From Streptomyces liliiviolaceus (GTDB lineage: Bacteria; Actinomycetota; Actinomycetes; Streptomycetales; Streptomycetaceae), in NCBI RefSeq assembly GCF_018070025.1, contig NZ_JAGPYQ010000001.1:3596001-3660000 (forward strand): DNA of 64,000 bases, given 5' to 3'. Positions 52,036 through 60,881 of the stretch are shown in pieces. A program made the position numbers and the translations under genes. Positions within the stretch are counted from its first letter, which is position 1; every line of letters begins with the position of its first letter. The notes beneath the pieces were generated by a model. It was not told where the DNA came from and searched no databases. It saw nothing but the letters and a program-made list of their open reading frames with translations.

Positions 52036-52584
52036 TCAGGTGGGGTCTATCTCACTCAGGAGGCCCGTCTTCACGTCGAACACAAAACCACGTACGTCGT
52101 CGGAGTGCAGAAGGAACGGGGAGGTCCGCACGCGCTGCATGGACTGCCGGACGTCCTGTTCGACGTCGCGGAACGCCTCGACCGCCCACGCCGGGCGCTG
52201 GCCGACCTCCATCTCCAGATCGTGGCGGAACTCCTCGGTGAGGGACTCCAGGCCGCAGCCGGTGTGATGGATGAGCACGACGCTGCGGGTGCCGAGCGCG
52301 CGCTGGCTGATGGTGAGGGAGCGGATCACGTCGTCGGTGACGACGCCTCCCGCGTTGCGGATGGTGTGACAGTCGCCGAGCTCAAGGCCGAGTGCGGCGT
52401 GCAGGTCGAGCCGGGCGTCCATGCAGGCCACGACCGCGACGCGCAGGACCGGCCGGGCGTCCATGCCCGGATCGGTGAACGCGTCGGCGTACCTCCCGTT
52501 GGCGTCGACCAGGCGGTCCGTGACGGTGCCGGGGCGGGCCGTGGCGTCCTCGGGCTCGGTGGGAACGGATGCGGAAGTCGTCAT
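52036..52584 (-). CDS. Beta-class carbonic anhydrase
   Basis: Zinc enzyme of 182 aa interconverting CO2 and bicarbonate. It has the Cys/Asp/Arg motif ACMDARLD, a second block RNAGGVVTDDVIRSL, and HHTGCGL carrying the His and Cys zinc ligands. The length is typical of short actinobacterial beta-CAs. ATG 52584 has TACCGT (minus strand, 52592-52597) 7 nt upstream and no ribosome site, fitting a leaderless transcript. It is divergent from the dcw cluster and lies at the place where many bacteria have mraZ. Confidence 0.9.
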   Translation of the reverse strand: MTTSASVPTEPEDATARPGTVTDRLVDANGRYADAFTDPGMDARPVLRVAVVACMDARLDLHAALGLELGDCHTIRNAGGVVTDDVIRSLTISQRALGTRSVVLIHHTGCGLESLTEEFRHDLEMEVGQRPAWAVEAFRDVEQDVRQSMQRVRTSPFLLHSDDVRGFVFDVKTGLLSEIDPT

Positions 52585-52760
52585 ACCTATGACGGTAAGG
52601 GGCACGTGCCGTTCGGGCCCGTTGTGAGAGGGGACAAAGAACATCAATGAGCGTTGTTGTGAGGTAACCCACAAGGGTGGACCGAGTGCACCCGTTCGGG
52701 TGGAAAACACCAGGTTTTCGCTTGATCGCGGGTGAGAGCCGCGACGCGCAGGCCGGTTCA

Positions 52761-52788
52761 TTGACCGCGAGACACCGTGGACTAAAGT
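52761..52788 (+). promoter_or_regulatory. Main promoter of the dcw cluster
   Basis: TTGACC at 52761-52766 and TAAAGT at 52783-52788 with a 16-bp spacer closely match the vegetative consensus. Transcription would begin near 52795, about 240 nt before rsmH. This leaves a long structured leader. Confidence 0.75.
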
Positions 52789-52793
52789 GACGC

Positions 52794-52909
52794 GAAGCGG
52801 GAGGCGAGTTGTCCTCCCTGCTGGACTGCTAAACCCCGGAGGCCCGGCGACATGCCGGGATCTCCCCGCGTGCGCGGCGCGTACGTACGGCTCGGCCTCC
52901 TCCCGCTTC
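52794..52909 (+). ncRNA. Structured 5' leader of the dcw mRNA (candidate mraW RNA motif)
   Basis: The leader begins with GAAGCGGGAGG (52794-52804), the exact complement of CCTCCCGCTTC at 52899-52909. An 11-bp stem therefore encloses ~94 nt. Inside are GAGGCGAGTTGTCCTCC and CCCGGCGACATGCCGGG hairpins flanking a single-stranded CTGCTAAACCCCGGAGG. An 'mraW RNA motif' is known upstream of mraW in actinomycetes. I cannot compare consensus directly, so the assignment is inference. Confidence 0.5.
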
Positions 52910-52920
52910 CGGTCGGCTGA
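52852..52920 (+). CDS. Possible leader peptide upstream of rsmH
   Basis: A 22-codon ORF starts at ATG 52852 with GGAGG at 52838-52842, 9 nt upstream, and ends TGA at 52918-52920. The product is Arg/Leu/Pro-rich. It lies inside the structured leader, so its translation would open the 11-bp stem. There is no run of one amino acid as in classical attenuators. Confidence 0.3.
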   Translation: MPGSPRVRGAYVRLGLLPLPVG

Positions 52921-53036
52921 CGCTTCCGGCGCCGGCAGGCCTTCCCCTCGGCAAGCCGGGGGGCGTCACCCGTGACGGTCGCGGGCGGGCGGGGACCCGG
53001 CGGTGCGTACCGGCCGCGCGGACCTGAGAGGGCCCC

Positions 53037-53993
53037 TTGAGCCAGAGTCGACATGTCCCGGTGATGCTCCAGCGGTGCCTGGACATGCTGGCCCCCGCAC
53101 TGGAGGCACCGGGAGCCGTGGTCGTCGACTGCACCCTCGGCCTCGGCGGCCACAGCGAGGCCCTGCTCGCCCGCTTCCCCGAGGCCCGTCTGATCGCCCT
53201 CGACCGCGACAAGGAGGCACTGCGCCTCTCCGGAGAACGGCTCGCGCCCTTCGGCGACCGGGCCGAGCTGGTGCACGCGGTCTACGACGAACTCCCCGAC
53301 GTGCTCGACCGCCTGGGCCTCGCGAGCGTCCAGGGCGTCCTGTTCGACCTGGGCGTCTCCTCCATGCAGCTCGACGAGGCGGACCGCGGCTTCGCCTACG
53401 CCCAGGACGCGCCGCTCGACATGCGCATGGACCAGACGACCGGGATCAGCGCGGCCGAGGTGCTCAACACGTACGCGCCCGGCGAACTCGTACGGATCCT
53501 GCGGGCGTACGGCGAGGAGAAGCAGGCCAAGCGGATCGTGTCCGCGGTCGTCCGCGAGCGCGACAAGGAGCCGTTCACCAACAGCGCGCGGCTCGTCGAG
53601 CTGATCCGCGACTCCCTGCCGCAGGCGGCCAAGCGCACCGGCGGCAACCCCGCCAAGCGCACGTTCCAGGCGCTGCGCATCGAGGTCAACGGCGAACTCA
53701 CCGTCCTGGAGAGGGCGATCCCTGCCGCCGTGAAGGCGCTCGCCGTCGGCGGCCGGATCGCCGTGCTGTCGTACCACTCCCTGGAGGACCGGCTGGTCAA
53801 GCAGGTGTTCGCGGCGGGCGCCGCCACCACCGCGCCGCCCGGACTGCCGGTCGTCCCCGAGCGCTACCAGCCCCGGCTCAAGCTCCTCACGCGCGGTGCC
53901 GAACTCCCCACCGAGGAAGAGGTCGCGGAGAACCGGCGGGCCGCTCCCGCGCGGCTGCGCGGGGCGCAGCGCATCAGGGAGGACGCCGAGTGA
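53037..53993 (+). CDS. rsmH: 16S rRNA (cytosine1402-N4)-methyltransferase
   Basis: RsmH/MraW of 318 aa methylates C1402 in the ribosomal decoding centre. It has [15 protein letters not shown], the SAM site [86 protein letters not shown] and [18 protein letters not shown]. It starts at TTG 53037 after GAGAGG. It is the first gene of the dcw cluster here. mraZ is not upstream in the window. Confidence 0.96.
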   Translation: MSQSRHVPVMLQRCLDMLAPALEAPGAVVVDCTLGLGGHSEALLARFPEARLIALDRDKEALRLSGERLAPFGDRAELVHAVYDELPDVLDRLGLASVQGVLFDLGVSSMQLDEADRGFAYAQDAPLDMRMDQTTGISAAEVLNTYAPGELVRILRAYGEEKQAKRIVSAVVRERDKEPFTNSARLVELIRDSLPQAAKRTGGNPAKRTFQALRIEVNGELTVLERAIPAAVKALAVGGRIAVLSYHSLEDRLVKQVFAAGAATTAPPGLPVVPERYQPRLKLLTRGAELPTEEEVAENRRAAPARLRGAQRIREDAE

Positions 53994-54089
53994 CGGAACG
54001 GCGCGTGAGGTGGACGACCGAACTCACCGGGCACAGGGGCCGGAAACCCGGACCCACCGGCCAGGAACCCGAACTCACCTGGAGGGTGA

Positions 54090-54656
54090 GTGAATAGGAA
54101 ACCCGAACTGAGGGGGAGAGCGGCCCGGCTCGCGCGGCTCTTCCCGACCGGCTCCGGACAGGCCGCCCGTACCCCCTTCGTCCTCCTGGTCGTGCTGCTG
54201 CTCGGCGGCGGCCTCATCGGGCTCCTGGTGCTGAACTCCGCCCTCAGCGAGGGATCGTTCCAGCTCGACGACCTCCAGAAGGACACCAAGAGCCTCACCG
54301 ACGAGGAACAGGCGCTCCAGCGTGACGTGGACGCCTACTCCGCCCCCGACGCCCTCCAGCGCCGCGCCCGCGAACTCGGCATGGTGCCCGGCGGCGACCC
54401 GGCCTTCCTGAATCCCGACGGCACCGTCCGCGGTGTCCCCAGCGCGGCCGCCGAGCAGTCGTCCGTGCGCGTGCCCGTGATCCGGCCGCCCGAGGCGCTC
54501 ACCCCGGAACCGGCCGCGACGTCCCCGGAGCCCGCCTCGACGGCCACCGAGCCCGACTCGACGGCCACCGAGCCCCCGGCGGGCACCGGGGAGCCTGAGC
54601 CGGCCACGGAGACCGCCGCGCAGCCCACGCCGACCTCTACGACCCCCGGCAGGTGA
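54090..54656 (+). CDS. ftsL: FtsL-like septum formation protein
   Basis: Bitopic membrane protein of 188 aa. It has a basic cytoplasmic tail, one helix (TPFVLLVVLLLGGGLIGLLVL, residues ~28-48), a coiled-coil-like segment (FQLDDLQKDTKSLTDEEQALQRDVDAYSAPDALQRRARELGMVPGG) ending in the conserved LGMV, and then an ~85-residue Pro/Glu/Thr/Ala-rich extracellular tail. It acts with FtsB/FtsQ to recruit FtsW-FtsI. GGAGG lies 4 nt before GTG 54090. Its stop overlaps the ftsI start. Confidence 0.9.
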   Translation: MNRKPELRGRAARLARLFPTGSGQAARTPFVLLVVLLLGGGLIGLLVLNSALSEGSFQLDDLQKDTKSLTDEEQALQRDVDAYSAPDALQRRARELGMVPGGDPAFLNPDGTVRGVPSAAAEQSSVRVPVIRPPEALTPEPAATSPEPASTATEPDSTATEPPAGTGEPEPATETAAQPTPTSTTPGR

Positions 54657-56638
54657 CGGAAGTGTCCGACAGGGAACCCCCGCGCCGCAGGGTGCCCGCG
54701 CCCGCCCGGTCCTCGAAACCCGGCGGGTCCGCCCGCCCCGCCAAACCCGGCAGCCAGCGCCGCCCCGGACCCGGCGCGCGGCCCGCCCGCCGCCCCGCGC
54801 AGCCCCGCACCAAGGCGCCGCGCGTCATCCGGCTGGGCAGCCCCCGCCCGCGGCTGCGCCTGGTCAGCCTCGCCCTGGCCCTCGTACTGATCGCCTTCGT
54901 CGTGCGGCTCCTCCAGGTGCAGGCGGTCGACGCGAGCGAGTACACCGCCAAGGCGGAGAAGAACCGGTACCTCAGCCGCACCCTGGCCGCCGCGCGCGGC
55001 GGGATCACCGACCGCAACGGCGTCGACCTGGCGATCAGCGTGGACGCCAACGACATCACCGCCGACCCCACGCTCTTCACGAAGAAGGCGACGAAGACCG
55101 GCGACGCCCCCGAGCAGGCCGCCGCCCTGCTCGGCCCGATCCTCGGCAAGGACACCGACGAACTCGCCGCCAAGCTCCGGACGAAGAAGACCCGCTACGT
55201 AGTGCTCGCCCGCCGCCAGACCCCCCAGGTCTGGACGCAGATCAAGGACCTCAAGAGCACCCTCGCCGAGAAGGCAGGCGAAGGCGGCCCCGCGAACATC
55301 CTGGCGGGCGTCCTCCAGGAGCCCAGCAGCAAGCGGGTCTACCCGAACGGCGATCTCGGCGCCGGGATACTGGGCTGGGTCAACGCCGACGGCAAGGGCG
55401 GCGGCGGCATCGAGCAGCAGCTCAACGGAGACCTGTCCGGCAAGGACGGCGAGATCCGCTACGCCCAGTCCGGCGGACGGCAGGTCCCGACCGCCGGTTC
55501 CACCGAGAAGCCCGCGGTGGCCGGCTCGGAGGTGGAGCTGACGATCGACCGCGACATCCAGTGGGCCGCGCAGCACGCCATCGCCGAGCAGGTCGGGAAG
55601 TCCAAGGCGGACCGCGGGTACGTCATAGTGCAGGACAACAGGACCGGCGAGATCCTCGCGATGGCCAACTCGCCCGGCTTCGACCCGAACGACCTGTCCG
55701 AGGCCGACGGGGGAGCCCTGCACAACTGGGGCCTGGAGGACGCGTACGAGCCCGGCTCCACCGCCAAGGTGATGTCGATGGCAGCCGTCCTGGAGGAGGG
55801 CGCCGCCACCCCCGGCACGCACGTCACCGTGCCCAACCGGCTGCACCGCGGCGACCGGCTCTTCAAGGACGACATCGACCACCCGACCTGGTACCTGACG
55901 CTCAACGGCGTCCTCGCCAAGTCCAGCAACATCGGCACCATCCTGGCCACCGGACAGCTCGGCAAGACGCAGGCGGCGGCCAACAAGGTCCTCTACTCCT
56001 ACCTGCGCAAGTTCGGCATCGGCGGCTACACCGGCCTGGACTTCCCCGGCGAGACCAAGGGCATCCTCGCCCCCGCCGACCAGTGGTCGACCTCCCAGCA
56101 GTACACGATTCCTTTCGGCCAGGGCGTGTCCGTCAACGCGATGCAGGCGGCCTCCGTCTACTCGACGATCGCCAACGGCGGCGTACGCGTGGAACCGACG
56201 CTCGTCCGCGGCACGAAGGGAGCCGACGGACGATTCACCCCGGCCGCCGAGCCAAAGAAGACAAGAGTCGTCAGCGAGAAGACTGCGAAGACCCTGGCGC
56301 ACATGCTGGAGTCCGTCGTGGACGACGAGGAGGGCACCGGCACCAAGGCGCGTATCCCCGGCTACCGCGTGGCGGGCAAGACCGGCACGGCCAACCGTGT
56401 GGATCCGGCCACCGGCCGCTACCGCGGCTACACCTCGTCCTTCGCGGGATTCGCGCCCGCCGACAACCCCCGCGTCACCGTGTACTGCGCCATCCAGAAC
56501 GCCACCAAGGGCAGCTACTTCGGCGGCCAGATCTGCGGACCCGTCTACAAGGAGGTCCTGGAATTCGCACTGAAGACCCTCCAGGTACCGCCCACCGGCG
56601 ACACCGCCGACAGACTCCCCGTCACCTTCACGCCCTGA
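54653..56638 (+). CDS. ftsI: Penicillin-binding protein FtsI (class B, septal transpeptidase)
   Basis: Septal transpeptidase of 661 aa. A ~75-residue basic Pro/Arg-rich cytoplasmic tail precedes one transmembrane helix (LRLVSLALALVLIAFVVRLL). The dimerisation domain begins RYLSRTLAAARGGITDRNGVDLAIS. The catalytic domain has SxxK as EPGSTAKVMSM (active Ser), SxN as LAKSSNIGT and KTGT in VAGKTGTANR. GTG 54653 overlaps the ftsL stop (GTGA). GTG 54662 is a close alternative. It acts with FtsW in septal peptidoglycan synthesis. Confidence 0.96.
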   Translation: MTEVSDREPPRRRVPAPARSSKPGGSARPAKPGSQRRPGPGARPARRPAQPRTKAPRVIRLGSPRPRLRLVSLALALVLIAFVVRLLQVQAVDASEYTAKAEKNRYLSRTLAAARGGITDRNGVDLAISVDANDITADPTLFTKKATKTGDAPEQAAALLGPILGKDTDELAAKLRTKKTRYVVLARRQTPQVWTQIKDLKSTLAEKAGEGGPANILAGVLQEPSSKRVYPNGDLGAGILGWVNADGKGGGGIEQQLNGDLSGKDGEIRYAQSGGRQVPTAGSTEKPAVAGSEVELTIDRDIQWAAQHAIAEQVGKSKADRGYVIVQDNRTGEILAMANSPGFDPNDLSEADGGALHNWGLEDAYEPGSTAKVMSMAAVLEEGAATPGTHVTVPNRLHRGDRLFKDDIDHPTWYLTLNGVLAKSSNIGTILATGQLGKTQAAANKVLYSYLRKFGIGGYTGLDFPGETKGILAPADQWSTSQQYTIPFGQGVSVNAMQAASVYSTIANGGVRVEPTLVRGTKGADGRFTPAAEPKKTRVVSEKTAKTLAHMLESVVDDEEGTGTKARIPGYRVAGKTGTANRVDPATGRYRGYTSSFAGFAPADNPRVTVYCAIQNATKGSYFGGQICGPVYKEVLEFALKTLQVPPTGDTADRLPVTFTP

Positions 56639-56726
56639 CCGACGCCGGCCACGCCTTCACCGGCACCCCTCGGCACTGCCCGGGACACCCCGTGCACCGC
56701 CCGGAACACCGACCAGGAACAAGCTC

Positions 56727-58403
56727 GTGACAACGATCACTCCCGACTCCGGCAACGACGGCCCGCCGTCCGCCCCGCCACGCCCCTCGCTTCGCTCCGG
56801 CGGGGGTGTGCCCGGTACGCTCACCGCCGTGCCACACGCCGATCAGTCCCAAACCACCCAGAAGGGCGTCCCTGTGACATATCCGGGGCCGCCGCGACCG
56901 GTTCAGAACCCCGCCACACCCCTCGCGGAGCTCGCCGGTCAGCTGGGTGCGGACCACCCAGGAAGCGCCGCGGACGCCGCCGGGGTCACGGGCATCACCC
57001 ATGACTCCCGCGCCGTCCGGCCGGGCGACGTCTACGCCGCGCTGCCCGGCGCCCGGATGCACGGCGCCGACTTCGTGACGCAGGCCGCCGGCCTCGGCGC
57101 CGTCGCCGTGCTGACCGACCCGACGGGAGCCGACCGGGCCCGCGCCACCGGCCTGCCGGTCCTCGTCGTGGACGACCCGCGCGGATCGATGGGCGAGCTG
57201 GCCGCCTCCATCTACGGCCACCCCGGCCGCGACCTGCTGCAGATCGGCATCACCGGCACGTCCGGCAAGACCACCACGGCGTACCTCGTCGAGGGCGGCC
57301 TCAAGGGCGTCCGCAGCACCGGTCTGATCGGCACCGTGGAGATGCGCATCGGTGACGAGCGCATCAAGTCGGAGCGCACCACCCCCGAGGCCACCGACCT
57401 CCAGGCGCTGTTCGCGGTCATGCGCGAGCGCGGTGTCGAGGCGGTCGTCATGGAGGTCTCCAGCCACGCCCTGGTCCTCGGCCGGGTCGACGGCTGCGTC
57501 TTCGACATCGCGGTCTTCAACAACCTCAGCCCGGAACACATGGAGTTCCACTCGGGCATGGAGGACTACTTCCAGGCCAAGGCGCAGCTGTTCACGCCGG
57601 AGCGCAGCAGGCTCGGCGTGGTCAACCTCGACGACGAATACGGCCGCAGGCTCGTCAAGGAGTCCGGCGTCCCCGTGGTGACGTTCTCCGCGGAGGGGCA
57701 CCCCGACGCCGACTGGCGCGCCGAGGACGTCCGGGTCGGCCCGATGGACTCGGTCTTCGTCGCGGTCGGCCCCAAGGACGAGCGCATCACCGCCAAGTCG
57801 CCGCTCGCGGGCACCTTCAACGTGGCCAACACGCTCGCCGCGATCGTCGCCCTCGCCGCCGCCGGGATCGACCCGCAGACCGCCGCCGACGGCATCGCCG
57901 CCGTACCGGGCGTGCCCGGCCGCCTGGAGCGCGTGGACGCCGGACAGCCGTACCTCGCGGTCGTCGACTACGCGCACAAGACGGACGCCGTCGAATCCGT
58001 CCTGAAGGCCCTGCGTAAGGTCACCGAGGGCAGACTGCACATCGTCCTCGGCTGCGGCGGCGACCGGGACAAGACCAAGCGGATGCCGATGGGCGCCGCC
58101 GCGGTCCGGCTCTCCGACACCGCCACGCTGACCTCGGACAACCCGCGCGGCGAGGACCCCCTCGCCATCCTCGCCACGATGCTCGCGGGCGCCGCCGAGG
58201 TGCCGGCGCACGAGCGCGGAGAGGTCCAGGTCTTCGAGGACCGGGCCGCCGCGATCGCCGCGGCCGTCGCCCGCGCACAGCCGGGCGACACCGTGCTGAT
58301 CGCCGGCAAGGGCCACGAACAGGGCCAGGACATCGCCGGGGTGATCCGTCCCTTCGACGATCGCCAGGTGCTCCGCGCAGCTATCCAGAAGACCCAGGGA
58401 TGA
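56727..58403 (+). CDS. murE: UDP-MurNAc-L-Ala-D-Glu:diaminopimelate ligase MurE
   Basis: Adds diaminopimelate (LL-form in Streptomyces) to the stem peptide. Domains: N-terminal UDP-binding from ~residue 58, central ATP-binding ITGTSGKTTTAYL, SERTTPEATDLQ, VMEVSSHALVLGRV and NNLSPEHMEFH (carbamylated-Lys region nearby), and C-terminal VVDYAHKTDAVESVL and the DAP-binding TSDNPRGEDP. The frame starts at GTG 56727 with AGGA upstream, but in-frame GTG 56829 has TACGCT 7 nt upstream (leaderless pattern) and GTG 56874 has GAAGGG. The first ~57 residues look unstructured, so the true start may be one of the inner two. Confidence 0.94.
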   Translation: MTTITPDSGNDGPPSAPPRPSLRSGGGVPGTLTAVPHADQSQTTQKGVPVTYPGPPRPVQNPATPLAELAGQLGADHPGSAADAAGVTGITHDSRAVRPGDVYAALPGARMHGADFVTQAAGLGAVAVLTDPTGADRARATGLPVLVVDDPRGSMGELAASIYGHPGRDLLQIGITGTSGKTTTAYLVEGGLKGVRSTGLIGTVEMRIGDERIKSERTTPEATDLQALFAVMRERGVEAVVMEVSSHALVLGRVDGCVFDIAVFNNLSPEHMEFHSGMEDYFQAKAQLFTPERSRLGVVNLDDEYGRRLVKESGVPVVTFSAEGHPDADWRAEDVRVGPMDSVFVAVGPKDERITAKSPLAGTFNVANTLAAIVALAAAGIDPQTAADGIAAVPGVPGRLERVDAGQPYLAVVDYAHKTDAVESVLKALRKVTEGRLHIVLGCGGDRDKTKRMPMGAAAVRLSDTATLTSDNPRGEDPLAILATMLAGAAEVPAHERGEVQVFEDRAAAIAAAVARAQPGDTVLIAGKGHEQGQDIAGVIRPFDDRQVLRAAIQKTQG

Positions 58404-58407
58404 ACTT

Positions 58408-59811
58408 GTGATCGCCCTCTCTCTCGCCGAGATCGCCTCAGTCGTCGGCGGGCAGACCCACGACATACCGGATACGTCGGTCCAGGTCACCGGACAGGTC
58501 GTCAGAGACTCCCGGGAAGCCGGGCCAGGCAGTCTCTTCGTCGCCTTCGCGGGCGAGCGCGTTGACGGCCACGACTTCGCCGCGGCCGTCGTCGAGGCGG
58601 GCGCCGTGGCCGTTCTGGCCTCCCGGCCCGTCGGGGTGCCCGCCATCGTCGTGGACGACGTCCAGCGGGCGCTGGGCGCCCTCGCGCGCCATGTCGTGGA
58701 GCGGCTCGGCGCGACGCTGGTCGCGCTCACCGGCTCCGCGGGCAAGACCAGCACCAAGGACCTGATCGCCCAGGTGCTGCGCACCAAGGCGCCGACCGTC
58801 TTCACGCCCGGCTCGCTCAACAACGAGATCGGACTGCCGCTCACCGCGCTCAGCGCCACCGAGGAAACACGTTTCCTCGTCCTGGAGATGGGCGCCCGCG
58901 GGATCGGCCACATCCGCTACCTCGCGGATCTGACGCCCCCGAAGATCGGCCTCGTCCTCAACGTCGGCACCGCCCACATCGGCGAGTTCGGCGGCCGCGA
59001 GCAGATCGCCGAGGCCAAGGGCGAGTTGGTGGAGGGCCTCCCGGAGGACGGAACCGCCGTCCTGAACGCCGACGACCCCCTCGTACGGGCCATGGCCTCG
59101 CGTACGAAAGCACGCGTGCTCCTCTTCGGAGAGTCCGACGAAGCGGACGTACGGGCCGAGAACGTGCGGCTCACCGGGAACGGACAGCCCTCGTTCAGCC
59201 TTCACACACCCACCGGGTGCAGCGAAGTGACCATGCGCCTGTACGGTGAGCACCACGTGTCGAACGCGCTCGCCGCCGCCGCCGTCGCCCATGAGCTGGG
59301 CATGTCCGCAGACGAGATCGCCACCGCGCTCTCCGAGGCGGGCTCCCTCTCCCGTTGGCGGATGGAGGTCACCGAGCGCCCGGACGGCGTGACGGTCGTC
59401 AACGACGCCTACAACGCGAACCCCGAGTCCATGCGAGCCGCCCTGCGGGCGCTCGCGGCCATGGGCAAGGGGCGGCGGACCTGGGCGGTGCTCGGTCAGA
59501 TGGCCGAGCTCGGGGACGAGGCGCTCGCCGAGCACGACGCGGTCGGACGGCTCGCCGTCCGGCTCAACGTCAGCAAGCTCGTCGCGGTCGGGGGCAGGGA
59601 AGCGTCCTGGCTGCAACTGGGCGCATATAACGAGGGTTCGTGGGGTGAGGAGTCGGTGCACGTGTCCGACGCACAGTCGGCGGTCGACCTGTTGCGCAGT
59701 CAGCTGCGCCCGGGAGACGTCGTACTCGTGAAGGCGTCCCGGTCGGTCGGTCTCGAACGGGTCGCGCAGGCGCTCGTCGAGGGCACCGAGGGTGAGGTCG
59801 CCGTCCGATGA
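58408..59811 (+). CDS. murF: UDP-MurNAc-tripeptide:D-Ala-D-Ala ligase MurF
   Basis: Adds D-Ala-D-Ala to complete the pentapeptide, 467 aa. It has [16 protein letters not shown] N-terminus, [27 protein letters not shown] site [58 protein letters not shown] and [12 protein letters not shown]. It starts 4 bp after murE and overlaps mraY by 4 bp (ATGA). The frame runs without interruption. Confidence 0.96.
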   Translation: MIALSLAEIASVVGGQTHDIPDTSVQVTGQVVRDSREAGPGSLFVAFAGERVDGHDFAAAVVEAGAVAVLASRPVGVPAIVVDDVQRALGALARHVVERLGATLVALTGSAGKTSTKDLIAQVLRTKAPTVFTPGSLNNEIGLPLTALSATEETRFLVLEMGARGIGHIRYLADLTPPKIGLVLNVGTAHIGEFGGREQIAEAKGELVEGLPEDGTAVLNADDPLVRAMASRTKARVLLFGESDEADVRAENVRLTGNGQPSFSLHTPTGCSEVTMRLYGEHHVSNALAAAAVAHELGMSADEIATALSEAGSLSRWRMEVTERPDGVTVVNDAYNANPESMRAALRALAAMGKGRRTWAVLGQMAELGDEALAEHDAVGRLAVRLNVSKLVAVGGREASWLQLGAYNEGSWGEESVHVSDAQSAVDLLRSQLRPGDVVLVKASRSVGLERVAQALVEGTEGEVAVR

Positions 59812-60881
59812 TGAATCAGATCCTGTTCGCGGGAGTCATCGGTCTCTTCCTGACCCTGATCGGTACTCCGCTGCTGATCAAGCTGCTGGCCCGCAAGGGC
59901 TACGGCCAGTACATCCGTGACGACGGCCCGCGCGAGCACCACGCCAAGCGCGGTACGCCGACCATGGGCGGTATCGCCTTCATCCTGGCCACGCTGCTGG
60001 CGTACTTCCTCAGCAAGGTGATCACGGGGAAGCCGCCGACCTTCTCGGGACTGCTGGTGCTCGGCCTGATGACGGGCATGGGCGTGGTCGGCTTCCTGGA
60101 CGACTACATCAAGATCGTCAAGCGGCGTTCGCTGGGCCTGCGGGCCAAGGCGAAGATGGCCGGCCAGCTGATCGTCGGCATCGGCTTCGCCGTCCTCGCC
60201 CTGCAGTTCGCGGACAACCGCAACAACACCCCGGCCTCCACCAGGCTCTCCTTCGTGCAGGACTTCGGCTGGTCCATCGGCCCGGTGCTGTTCGTGGGCT
60301 GGGCGCTGTTCATGATCCTCGCGATGTCGAACGGCGTGAACCTGACGGACGGTCTGGACGGCCTCGCCACCGGCGCCGCGACCATGGTGTTCGGCGCCTA
60401 CACGTTCATCGGCGTCTGGCAGTTCCAGGAGTCCTGCGCCAACGCGCAGACCCTCACCAACCCGGGCGCCTGTTACGAGGTGAGAGACCCGCTCGACCTC
60501 GCGGTCGTCGCCGCCGCCCTCATGGGCTCCTGCTTCGGCTTCCTGTGGTGGAACACCTCGCCCGCCAAGATCTTCATGGGGGACACCGGTTCCCTGGCGC
60601 TCGGCGGCGCGCTCGCCGGCCTCGCGATCTGCTCCCGCACGGAGATCCTGGTCGCCCTGCTCGGCGGCCTCTTCGTCCTCATCACCATGTCGGTGGTCAT
60701 CCAGGTCGGCTCCTTCAAGCTGACCGGCAAACGCGTCTTCCGGATGGCACCGCTGCAGCACCACTTCGAACTCAAGGGGTGGTCCGAAGTCCTTGTGGTG
60801 GTCCGCTTCTGGATCATCCAGGGCATGTGCGTCATCGTCGGACTCGGCCTCTTCTACGCGGGATGGGCAGCCAAGAAGTGA
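59808..60881 (+). CDS. mraY: Phospho-MurNAc-pentapeptide transferase MraY
   Basis: Integral membrane enzyme of 357 aa making lipid I from UDP-MurNAc-pentapeptide and undecaprenyl phosphate. About ten helices carry [13 protein letters not shown], the catalytic [46 protein letters not shown] and [17 protein letters not shown] 59808 overlaps the murF stop, and its own stop overlaps the murD start (GTGA). Confidence 0.97.
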   Translation: MMNQILFAGVIGLFLTLIGTPLLIKLLARKGYGQYIRDDGPREHHAKRGTPTMGGIAFILATLLAYFLSKVITGKPPTFSGLLVLGLMTGMGVVGFLDDYIKIVKRRSLGLRAKAKMAGQLIVGIGFAVLALQFADNRNNTPASTRLSFVQDFGWSIGPVLFVGWALFMILAMSNGVNLTDGLDGLATGAATMVFGAYTFIGVWQFQESCANAQTLTNPGACYEVRDPLDLAVVAAALMGSCFGFLWWNTSPAKIFMGDTGSLALGGALAGLAICSRTEILVALLGGLFVLITMSVVIQVGSFKLTGKRVFRMAPLQHHFELKGWSEVLVVVRFWIIQGMCVIVGLGLFYAGWAAKK

